From Actinomycetota bacterium (lineage in GTDB: Bacteria > Actinomycetota > Actinomycetes > Actinomycetales > Cellulomonadaceae), in contig JAHIJU010000054.1 of NCBI GenBank assembly GCA_018898235.1, forward strand, positions 1 through 5,411: 5,411 nucleotides of DNA. Reading direction: 5' to 3'. Under the pieces are notes generated by a model. That model ran no database searches and was not told the origin of the DNA. It saw only the letters and a program-made list of their open reading frames with translations. Position 1 is the first letter of the stretch, and every line of letters starts with the position of its first letter. Positions 1-5,411 of this stretch are shown piece by piece. The position numbers and the translations under genes were made by a program.

Positions 1-667
1 ACGGCACCTCGTGGCCTGACAGGACCACGCCAACCGCATCGGACTGCAGCCCGCCCAACCCCCGCTGGGAGCTCCTACGTGCAGCTTCGGCACGGAAGTC
101 CGCGTCCAGCACCGCCGAGATGGTGAAGTCGGCCCCGACCTTCACCCGGTCGGGGGGCGCACCGAGCTCGAGCACGGCCCACTGCGACGCCTCGTCCCGG
201 GTCACGACGGAGACGGCACTCGTCAGGATCTCGCTCAGGTCACGCCGCGCCGTGGCCCGGTCGAACACACCGATCGACTGGCCGAGCAGCGCCAGCCGCG
301 GCGAGAGCCGGGACGCACGCGCCAGTGCGTCGATCCTCGCGGCAGGTTGGTAACCGGCACGGAGGAAACCGCCTCCCTGGCTCACGACCAGATCGGCGCC
401 GTCGACCAGCTCAGGGCCGCCGTGCGCGCGCTCGGGCGCCCAGCGGGTGCCGAGCAGCGCGTCCAGCGGCGGCACCAGAGCCAGATCGGGGTAACGGGCG
501 CGGACCTCCTCCGAGCCGTACGCGGCATGCAGGACCGCCGCCCCTGGGCAGACGGCACGGATGGCACGCTCCATCGCGACGGCGATCAGGGCATCCCCGG
601 CGTTGGGCAGCCAACAGTCGGTGACCAGCACCCGCGGCGAGCCCTCGGGCCAGGTGAGGTCGCTCAC
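1..667 (-). CDS. Polysaccharide pyruvyl transferase family protein (N-terminal 222 residues; runs off left edge)
   Basis: This gene is open to the left edge of the window, so its C-terminus is missing. I translated it by hand from a GTG at 667-665, which shares GTGA with the stop of the upstream glycosyltransferase. The N-terminus has VLVTDCWLPNAGDALI (residues 13-28), the glycine/asparagine-rich opening typical of the family (usually NxGD). Further motifs are ADLVVSQGGGFL (91-102), LALLGQSIGVF (125-135), VVTRDEASQWAVLELGA (154-170) and VGADFTI (177-183). Together these match the CsaB/WcaK/AmsJ-type family (PF04230). Characterised members move pyruvate from phosphoenolpyruvate onto a sugar as a ketal, in the cytoplasm, on lipid-linked or growing glycan. 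The acceptor here cannot be told. Only part of the family's usual length of roughly 300-400 residues is visible. It is the third gene of the minus-strand operon. The family call is firm; that it transfers pyruvate, rather than acting otherwise, is inferred from the family. Confidence 0.87.
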   Translation of the reverse strand, partial: MSDLTWPEGSPRVLVTDCWLPNAGDALIAVAMERAIRAVCPGAAVLHAAYGSEEVRARYPDLALVPPLDALLGTRWAPERAHGGPELVDGADLVVSQGGGFLRAGYQPAARIDALARASRLSPRLALLGQSIGVFDRATARRDLSEILTSAVSVVTRDEASQWAVLELGAPPDRVKVGADFTISAVLDADFRAEAARRSSQRGLGGLQSDAVGVVLSGHEVP

Positions 668-2706
668 AGGACGGCACCCCGGCTGGTCCGGTGGGAACGG
701 GCCGCGTCGTCCAGCACCGCCCGATAGATCCCGGCGAAGCTGGCCTCATCGCGGCCCTGCAGCACCCCGGCGCGGGCGCGCTCAGCTATCGCGGACCGTT
801 CCGCGGCGTCCAGCGTGAGGAACCGATCCAGAGCCGCGACGACCGACGAGACGGACGACGGCTCGAGGAGATGACCGTTCACACCGTCCACGATCACCTC
901 CGGATGGCCGAACACCTCGGAGACGATCACCGGCGTTCCGATCGCGATCGCCTCCAGCATCGCCCGTGACAACGACTCGATGTCGGAGGCGAGGACGAGG
1001 GCGTCCGCCGCCAGGTACCACTGGTGCACCTTGCCGGTCACCGGGAGCAGCCTGATCCGCTCGCCCGCGCCCAGGCCTTCGACAAGGTGGTGCAGGGCAG
1101 CCGAGAACGGGCTGGGGGCGTCCCCGACCATCGCCAGAACGGCCCCCGGGTGTCGCGCCAGCACCCGCGAGAAGGCGACCGCGAGCAACGGCTGGGCCTT
1201 GCGGGGTTCAAACGTCCCCATCGACACCAGCACCGTGGCGTCGGGCTCGAGACCCAGCTCACGCCGGACGCTGGCGCGGTCGTTGTCGGCGAGAAAGGCG
1301 TCGATACGCTTGAGGTCGATGCCGTAGTCGACCCGCACACGACGGCCCGGCGGCATGAGCTCGTCAAAGAGATCGCCGGTCGCATCCGCTTCGAACACGA
1401 TCCTGTCCGCCTGGCGGAAGGCCGCGCGCAGACGTTCGGCGACCGAGATGTCGGGCGGCGCCGGGAAGCCCACCTTCAGGAAGTGCTCGTACGTGAAGCT
1501 CTCGTGGACCGCCCACACGGAGGGCAGGTCCAGTCGGTCGGCCAGGTCAACGGCCCAGAAGCTCCCCATCGAATTGGCGAGGACGGCACCGTGCCCTCCG
1601 GCGACGGCGCGCGCGACGACACCCTCCATCCACGCCTCGTACCCCAGCGTGTCGACGGGCGGGGAGCCGACGATCTGGACTCGCGCACCCGCCGTCTCCA
1701 GCTCGGCGCGGAGCACACCGTCGCGGGGCGCGAGCACGGTGCAGGTGACGTCGTCCTGCTCGAGGAGGGCCAGCAGGAGAGTCTGAAGGTAGAGCTGCCC
1801 CCCGCCAAGGCCGAGGTGGTGCGTCGCGACCAGGAGGTCGAGGCCACCGGGCGACGGGCGCCGGGCGGTCGCGGCGAGCAGGCGGCTGCGAGCCTCGACG
1901 ACCGCCGCGAAGTCGTGGTCGCTCGGCTTGACCGGCGGGTCGAACGATTCCACCTCGACGTCCACGTCGCCGAGCTCGATCGTCGAACCATCCGCGGTGA
2001 CGGCCCATGAACGGACCTCGACCCGGTCACCGGGCCCGACGCCGCTCGGCAGCGGGGCCCATGCCTCCCATCCGCTGATTCCCGCATCCGGGCCTGGGTT
2101 CGAGGACGAGGCCACGACGTCGGGGCGCTCCATCGACATCAGACGGGCGCATACCGGCTCGCCACGGTCGATCTGCACCCGGACGCTGTCGATGCCACGG
2201 CTCGCCATCGCCCAACCGACCACACGGACCGGCCCGGTCACCTTCTCGCCCGGCCGCGGCAGGTCCATCGCCGCGAACTGGCCGAGGGGAGTCAGCTCGA
2301 CGACGATCGACCCGATGGACTCAGCCAGCGCGCCGCGGAGCACAACTGCGGAGAGGGGAACCAGGCCGCTGCCCAGGGTCTTCCGGTCGAGAACGGCCGC
2401 CCAACCCGTGGCCCCCTCACGCTGCGAGTACGGGTCCCCGTTGACGTCGGCACCGACGGGGAGGCCGAGCGCCGCGCCCGTCGCTGGCGCGCCCGGCCCG
2501 GCGACGAACACCTGCGTCGAGCCCAGGTCCTCCGCGAGCACCCAGCCGTACACGTTGACATGGTCCGGCCCGACCTCGACCCTGACGACGTTCCCAGCAA
2601 TCCGGCCGGGGCCAGCGGCGGCCGTGGCTGCGGCCGCGCGACGCAGATGGGTCCCGCTGCGCCCGACGGCACGCTTCGCAGCGGCCAGGAGGTCATCGAG
2701 CTTCAT
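664..2706 (-). CDS. GT4-like glycosyltransferase with N-terminal tandem beta-sandwich modules
   Basis: This 680-residue protein has two parts. Residues 1-35 are a short Ala/Arg-rich helix without a convincing signal peptide. Residues about 40-252 hold two related modules (see separate entry). Residues about 288-670 are a GT-B glycosyltransferase. The acceptor half opens with LLVATHHLGLGGGQLYLQ (291-308), including the glycine-rich loop. The donor half has VLVSMGTFEPRKAQ (492-505), with Arg502/Lys503 placed to bind the donor phosphates. The EX7E motif (Glu577 to Glu585 in ESLSRAMLEA) is followed by GTPVIVSEVFGHPEVI (590-605) and a NGHLLEP stretch (610-616). This is the retaining GT4/'glycosyl transferases group 1' pattern. 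It most likely transfers a sugar from a nucleotide donor to a lipid-linked or surface glycan; donor and linkage are unknown. The protein is longer than the usual 350-450 residues because of the N-terminal modules. The ATG overlaps the epimerase stop by 4 bases (ATGA), which supports this start; only a weak GGG precedes it. Confidence 0.9.
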   Translation of the reverse strand: MKLDDLLAAAKRAVGRSGTHLRRAAAATAAAGPGRIAGNVVRVEVGPDHVNVYGWVLAEDLGSTQVFVAGPGAPATGAALGLPVGADVNGDPYSQREGATGWAAVLDRKTLGSGLVPLSAVVLRGALAESIGSIVVELTPLGQFAAMDLPRPGEKVTGPVRVVGWAMASRGIDSVRVQIDRGEPVCARLMSMERPDVVASSSNPGPDAGISGWEAWAPLPSGVGPGDRVEVRSWAVTADGSTIELGDVDVEVESFDPPVKPSDHDFAAVVEARSRLLAATARRPSPGGLDLLVATHHLGLGGGQLYLQTLLLALLEQDDVTCTVLAPRDGVLRAELETAGARVQIVGSPPVDTLGYEAWMEGVVARAVAGGHGAVLANSMGSFWAVDLADRLDLPSVWAVHESFTYEHFLKVGFPAPPDISVAERLRAAFRQADRIVFEADATGDLFDELMPPGRRVRVDYGIDLKRIDAFLADNDRASVRRELGLEPDATVLVSMGTFEPRKAQPLLAVAFSRVLARHPGAVLAMVGDAPSPFSAALHHLVEGLGAGERIRLLPVTGKVHQWYLAADALVLASDIESLSRAMLEAIAIGTPVIVSEVFGHPEVIVDGVNGHLLEPSSVSSVVAALDRFLTLDAAERSAIAERARAGVLQGRDEASFAGIYRAVLDDAARSHRTSRGAVL
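1951..2589 (-). repeat. Two divergent copies of a ~110-residue beta-sandwich module in the glycosyltransferase
   Basis: Within the glycosyltransferase, residues about 40-140 and 150-252 repeat the same pattern at a spacing near 110 residues. VYGWVLAEDLGSTQVFV (52-68) pairs with VVGWAMASRGIDSVRVQI (162-179). TGWAAVLD (100-107) pairs with SGWEAWAP (211-218). RGALAESIGSIVVEL (124-138) pairs with RSWAVTADGSTIEL (232-245). The alternating hydrophobic strands, the two GW landmarks and the Gly/Pro turns suggest Ig-like or fibronectin-like folds. I recognise the pattern as similar to Ig-like modules found in bacterial surface-glycan proteins, but I cannot assign a family from memory. A glycan-binding or scaffolding role is inference. 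Confidence 0.6.
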
Positions 2707-3650
2707 CGGATCTGATGACCCGTCGTGGCACTCGCCACAGCGGCCTGGTACACCTCACGCAGACCCCGTTCGAGCGGGATCGGCTCGGTCCCCGTCATCG
2801 CCACCAGCGCGGACGCGTCGAGCACGATGGCGTCGACGTCGAAGGTCCGGGCCGGCCGCTGGTCGACCTTGAGCGTCTTGCCCATCAGGTGCTCGAGCAT
2901 CGATATGATCTGGTGGGTGGAGGTACCGACCCCCGTCGCGACGTTGACCACGTGCGGCCCGTCAGTGTCGAGAGCCGCTCTGATCGCGCTCGCCACGTCG
3001 TTGACGTGGATGTAGTCACGCACCGCCCGGCCGGAGCCGAAGACCGTGAGCGGCTCGTCCCGCATCGCTGCGTGCACGAAGTTGGCGACGACCCCCTGGC
3101 TGCGGCCCGACGGCTGGCCCGGACCGTACGCGTTGGCCACACGAAGGACCCTGCCATCGACCCCGTAGAGCACCCGGTACATGCGCATGTAGTGCTCCGC
3201 GGTCAACTTGAGGATGCCGTAGGACGAGATCGGCTCGGTGGGATGCGTCTCAAGGACCGGGACAACTGCAGGGTTCCCGTACACGGTGCCCCCGGACGAC
3301 AGGAACACGAGCCGCATACCGGGCCGATCCCGCAGGTAGTCCAGGACGCGGAGCACCGGGGTCAGGGTGTGCTGCACATCGCTGATCGGGGACGCGGTCG
3401 ACTCGGCGGGCAGCATGGCTCCCACAGCGAAGACGACGCTCGTGCAGTCGTCGAGCGCCTCCGCGAGTGCGTCGGGGTCGGTGACATCGGCGGCCCGCGT
3501 CTCGACGTTCGACGATTCGAAGACGTTCCGCCCTTCGGATCGGTCGATGACGAGGACATCGCGGTCGCGCGCGAGAAGCCGCGCTGCGGCACTCCCGATA
3601 AAGCCCTGACCGCCGAGTACCCCTACCCGCGGACCTGGAACTCTGGACAT
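2703..3650 (-). CDS. NAD-dependent epimerase/dehydratase, UDP-glucose 4-epimerase-like extended SDR
   Basis: This 315-residue extended short-chain dehydrogenase/reductase is of normal family length. The Rossmann dinucleotide loop is GGQGFIG (13-19). Asp36 ends strand beta-2 (VLVID), which favours NAD over NADP, and Asp55 sits in the ADVTD segment. The catalytic set is visible: SSGGTVYG (118-125, with Thr122 at the usual Ser/Thr position) and Tyr144/Lys148 in YGILK. The substrate-side motifs NAYGPGQ (173-179) and RDYIHVNDV (211-219) are typical of UDP-hexose 4-epimerases and their relatives. It probably interconverts a UDP-sugar for the glycan built by the downstream genes. GalE-like, uronate epimerase and dehydratase activities cannot be separated by eye. 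The open frame extends upstream to 3845, but the ATG at 3650 is chosen because GGGGAG lies 8 bases before it, strand beta-1 begins at residue 8, and the upstream residues are Arg-rich and featureless. It is the first gene of the operon. Confidence 0.9.
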   Translation of the reverse strand: MSRVPGPRVGVLGGQGFIGSAAARLLARDRDVLVIDRSEGRNVFESSNVETRAADVTDPDALAEALDDCTSVVFAVGAMLPAESTASPISDVQHTLTPVLRVLDYLRDRPGMRLVFLSSGGTVYGNPAVVPVLETHPTEPISSYGILKLTAEHYMRMYRVLYGVDGRVLRVANAYGPGQPSGRSQGVVANFVHAAMRDEPLTVFGSGRAVRDYIHVNDVASAIRAALDTDGPHVVNVATGVGTSTHQIISMLEHLMGKTLKVDQRPARTFDVDAIVLDASALVAMTGTEPIPLERGLREVYQAAVASATTGHQIR

Positions 3651-3658
3651 CCGCCGTG

Positions 3659-3664
3659 CTCCCC
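3659..3664 (-). promoter_or_regulatory. Ribosome binding site of the epimerase gene
   Basis: Read on the minus strand, GGGGAG (within AGAGGGGAG) lies 8 bases before the ATG at 3650. This is close to the ideal Shine-Dalgarno position and decides that start over the longer upstream frame. Confidence 0.75.
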
Positions 3665-3676
3665 TCTGGCGCGGCG

Positions 3677-3685
3677 ACCCTAGCA
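3677..3685 (-). promoter_or_regulatory. Candidate extended -10 promoter of the polysaccharide operon
   Basis: On the minus strand the bases read TGCTAGGGT: a TGN extension followed by TAGGGT, which fits the actinobacterial -10 pattern TANNNT. Transcription would begin near 3670 and give a leader of about 20 bases, just enough to carry the GGGGAG ribosome site. No recognisable -35 hexamer sits 16-19 bases upstream, so the call rests on the extended -10 and its position. Confidence 0.4.
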
Positions 3686-3799
3686 TCGTGCGACGCACCG
3701 ACCTGTGCGCCGTCAGGCGGCCGAGCGACCAACCGGCGCGCGGCACGGTGCGAGGGGAGCCCGTCGACGACGGCGCCCGGCGCGCGCGCCCGTGGGACC

Positions 3800-4762
3800 A
3801 TGCACGGCATGGACGACATCGTCGCTGACGTGCTCGGTGAGTCATGGGTGGCGCGGACGCTGACCCTCCGGCCGGATGCCGTGGCGCGACGGACCGGCGT
3901 CGTACCCGTCGCGACGATGGTCTCGCTCCGTGAGGTCGACCCGACGCGGACGGCCGTGCTCTACATCCACGGCTTCGTCGACTACTTCTTCCAGGCCGAG
4001 TTCGGGGAGGACCTCGCCAGGGCCGGCTACCAGCTGTACGCGCTCGACCTGCGCGACTGCGGCCGGTCGATCCGCGACGGACGGCCCGCCATGTCGACGA
4101 ACGACCTCGCGGCGTACGTCGAGGAGATCGACCTGGCCGTTCGGGAGCTGAAGCGGAGCCACCCGAAGGTCGTGCTCCTCGGCCACTCGGCCGGCGGTCT
4201 GGTGAGCGCCCTGTGGGCCGACGCCCGGCCCGGTGTGCTGGACGGGCTGGTCCTCAACTCGCCCTGGCTCGACCTGCGCGGGAGCTGGTTCGAGCGAACC
4301 GTGCTCACCGCCGTGCTCGACGTGGTCGGCCGCGTCGCACCGGCGACCGTGGTCGCGCACCTGGGTCCGCACTACGGTCGGGCGCTGCATCGCGAGACCG
4401 GCGGCGAGTGGGACTACGACCTGACCTGGAAGCCGCACGAGGACGCGCCCGTGCGGGCGGGCTTCGTCCGCACGGTCCGTCGGGCGCACGCTCGTGTTGG
4501 GCGAGGGCTCTGGATCGACTGCCCCGTGCTGGTGCTCGCCTCCGACTCCTCGGGTCCCGATGACCGCTGGCACGAGAGGCTGCTGACCAGCGACTGCGTG
4601 CTCGACGTCGACGACATCAGGCGTCGTTCGCAGCGGCTGGGTGTCGACGTCACCTATGCCACGGTGCCGGGTGGCGCCCATGACCTGGCGCTGTCGCCCT
4701 CCCCCGCACGTGCGGGCTACCTCGCCGAGGTCGTCGAGTTCCTGGACAGCCGCGTCGGCTGA
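3800..4762 (+). CDS. Alpha/beta hydrolase (serine aminopeptidase S33 / monoacylglycerol lipase-like)
   Basis: This 320-residue protein has the alpha/beta hydrolase fold. It shows the strand-HG oxyanion segment AVLYIHGFVDYF (52-63), the DLRDCGRS stretch (83-90), and the nucleophile elbow GHSAG (128-132, Ser130) preceded by VVLL. Next come LVLNSPWLDLR (150-160), a lid region around 161-235, the strand CPVLVLAS (241-248), and the catalytic His294 in PGGAHDLALS. The acid is probably Asp265 or Asp269 in SDCVLDVDD, less likely the Asp of ASDSS. No signal peptide or membrane segment is visible, so it should be cytoplasmic. Relatives cleave esters, lipids or peptides; the substrate cannot be predicted. 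The start is uncertain: ATG at 3800 or at 3809 (MHGMDD), with only a weak GTGGGA upstream that is too close to the first and rather far from the second. The frame is open back to 3656, but that part is low-complexity spacer. It is transcribed away from the polysaccharide operon. Confidence 0.88.
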   Translation: MHGMDDIVADVLGESWVARTLTLRPDAVARRTGVVPVATMVSLREVDPTRTAVLYIHGFVDYFFQAEFGEDLARAGYQLYALDLRDCGRSIRDGRPAMSTNDLAAYVEEIDLAVRELKRSHPKVVLLGHSAGGLVSALWADARPGVLDGLVLNSPWLDLRGSWFERTVLTAVLDVVGRVAPATVVAHLGPHYGRALHRETGGEWDYDLTWKPHEDAPVRAGFVRTVRRAHARVGRGLWIDCPVLVLASDSSGPDDRWHERLLTSDCVLDVDDIRRRSQRLGVDVTYATVPGGAHDLALSPSPARAGYLAEVVEFLDSRVG

Positions 4763-4770
4763 TTCGTCGA

Positions 4771-4800
4771 TTGACGACGGTTCGCTTCTTCCTCGACCAT
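4771..4800 (+). promoter_or_regulatory. Candidate promoter of the secreted beta-sandwich protein
   Basis: TTGACG at 4771-4776 matches five of six -35 consensus bases. It is followed, after 18 bases, by GACCAT at 4795-4800, a poor -10 (three of six). A start near 4807 would leave a leader of about 45 bases before the GTG. The gene may instead be read through from the hydrolase, since the gap is only 90 bases. Confidence 0.3.
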
Positions 4801-4839
4801 TGCTGCACCGCTGGCGAGCCGACCAGCACAGATCAGAGC

Positions 4840-4846
4840 GGGGGAG
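4840..4846 (+). promoter_or_regulatory. Ribosome binding site of the secreted protein
   Basis: GGGGGAG lies 6 bases before the GTG at 4853. It is a strong Shine-Dalgarno sequence and the main reason for choosing that start. Confidence 0.75.
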
Positions 4847-4852
4847 TCCGGG

Positions 4853-5411
4853 GTGCGACTGCTCAGGGGGCCCCGCAGGCGCGGAGCGAGCATCCGACGG
4901 ACGCGGCCCACGGCGCGGGGGGCCGGCCGGCTGGTCGCTACCGCCGCAGCCTGCCTGGTGCTGGTCGCATCGACGGCTGGCGCCTCGCTGGCCGACTCCG
5001 TGATCGACCTGCCACCCATCCCGGCGTCGGGACCCTTCGTCGTCGGGACGGTGACGGGTCCCGACGGCCCGGTCGTCGGCGCGTCGGTCGCGCTCTACGG
5101 CGCCGTTCCGCCGTCGGCCGGGTCCACCGGGAGCTTCACCACCACCGACCCTTCGGGCGCCTACCGCTTCAACGGAGTCGAGCCGGGCCGGTATCGGATC
5201 ACGGTCCACGCCCCCGGCATGTACGGGGGCTACGCGCCGTCTCTGGCACTGGATGCAGAAGACGGTGGTGTGTACGAGGTCGCCGCCGCCTCGACCCTCA
5301 CCGTTGACGTGACACTCCGCCGCAGCGCCTCGATCACCGGCCGGGTCACGGACAGCTCCAGCTTCGGCGCGCCGGTGAGCAGGACCGATGTCTGGGCCAC
5401 CTCGATCACGG
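4853..5411 (+). CDS. Secreted/surface protein with carboxypeptidase-regulatory-like beta-sandwich repeats (N-terminal 186 residues; runs off right edge)
   Basis: The frame is open to the right edge, so only the first 186 residues are seen. It starts at a GTG with GGGGGAG six bases upstream. The N-terminus is a long actinobacterial-type signal peptide: an Arg-rich n-region (residues 1-26), a hydrophobic core LVATAAACLVLVAS (27-40), and likely cleavage after AGA (44) or SLA (47). After the linker DLPPIPASG comes a beta-sandwich module (about 62-156): VVGTVTGPDGPVVGASVALYG, then TTTDPSGAYRFNGVEPGRYRITVHAPGM, then a closing strand LTVDVTLRR. This is the classic prealbumin-like carboxypeptidase D regulatory pattern. 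A second copy begins at SITGRVTDSSSFGAPV (160-175). Such repeats form stalks or adhesive, ligand-binding tandem domains in exported proteins. The function of the whole protein cannot be judged without its C-terminus, which could hold an enzyme, more repeats or a wall anchor. A twin Arg pair occurs (15-16), but without the Tat consensus. Confidence 0.82.
   Translation, partial: MRLLRGPRRRGASIRRTRPTARGAGRLVATAAACLVLVASTAGASLADSVIDLPPIPASGPFVVGTVTGPDGPVVGASVALYGAVPPSAGSTGSFTTTDPSGAYRFNGVEPGRYRITVHAPGMYGGYAPSLALDAEDGGVYEVAAASTLTVDVTLRRSASITGRVTDSSSFGAPVSRTDVWATSIT

Noticed and set aside
1024..2010. A 328-codon plus-strand open frame opposite the glycosyltransferase
   Set aside because: It is rich in Arg, Gly and His with no recognisable motif, while the opposite strand has the full GT4 signature.
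1928..2872. A 314-codon plus-strand open frame across the glycosyltransferase/epimerase junction
   Set aside because: It is Ser/Thr/Pro/Arg-rich shadow sequence crossing two coupled genes on the other strand.
2715..3683. A 322-codon plus-strand open frame opposite the epimerase
   Set aside because: It has Arg/His/Val-rich composition without motifs, and the opposite strand encodes a complete SDR with catalytic residues.
3772..3790. GGCGC/GCGCC inverted repeat just before the hydrolase start
   Set aside because: Short GC-only repeats of this kind are common by chance at this base composition, and no operator-like symmetry stands out.
3651..3845. A 65-residue N-terminal extension of the epimerase
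   Set aside because: It is Arg-rich and featureless, would overlap the hydrolase start, and a strong ribosome site precedes the ATG at 3650.
4764..4777. TCGTC-GATT-GACGA inverted repeat just after the hydrolase stop, followed by a T-rich stretch
   Set aside because: A 5-base stem is too short for an intrinsic terminator, and the downstream run is interrupted by C and G. It also overlaps the candidate -35.
3842..5209. A 455-codon minus-strand open frame opposite the hydrolase and the secreted protein
   Set aside because: Its translation is a low-complexity mix of Arg, Gly, Asp and Pro with no domain motif. It lies antisense to two well-supported genes, as expected from high-GC codon bias.

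Overview
The window is very GC-rich, dense, protein-coding DNA. Codons end mostly in G or C, GTG is used as a start, and there are long empty shadow frames opposite the real genes. This points to an actinobacterium (Actinomycetota). The protein types would fit the Micrococcales or a related order, but nothing in the window fixes the genus. There are five protein genes in two divergent groups. I see no RNA gene, insertion sequence, CRISPR array or phage gene.

Left part, minus strand (3650 down to 1): a tightly coupled three-gene operon for a surface polysaccharide. In transcription order it holds (i) a UDP-sugar 4-epimerase-like extended SDR (3650-2703), (ii) a 680-residue GT4-type glycosyltransferase with an unusual N-terminal tandem beta-sandwich region (2706-664), and (iii) the first 222 residues of a polysaccharide pyruvyl transferase that runs off the left edge (667-1). 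Both junctions are 4-base start/stop overlaps (ATGA and GTGA), so the three are almost certainly cotranscribed and translationally coupled. A plausible reading is that the epimerase supplies a nucleotide sugar, the glycosyltransferase adds it to a glycan, and the pyruvyl transferase caps a sugar with a pyruvate ketal, giving an acidic cell-wall or exopolysaccharide.

Middle (3651-3799): a 149-base divergent spacer. It holds a good ribosome binding site and an extended -10-like element for the minus-strand operon, and it leads on the other strand to the hydrolase.

Right part, plus strand: a complete alpha/beta hydrolase of the serine aminopeptidase/monoacylglycerol lipase-like type (3800-4762). 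After a 90-base spacer comes the start of a secreted or surface protein (4853 to the right edge), with a signal peptide followed by carboxypeptidase-regulatory-like beta-sandwich repeats. These two do not obviously belong to the polysaccharide pathway, although the secreted protein would meet its product at the cell surface.

Nothing here is a clearly new system. The most unusual point is the duplicated roughly 110-residue module fused in front of the glycosyltransferase.
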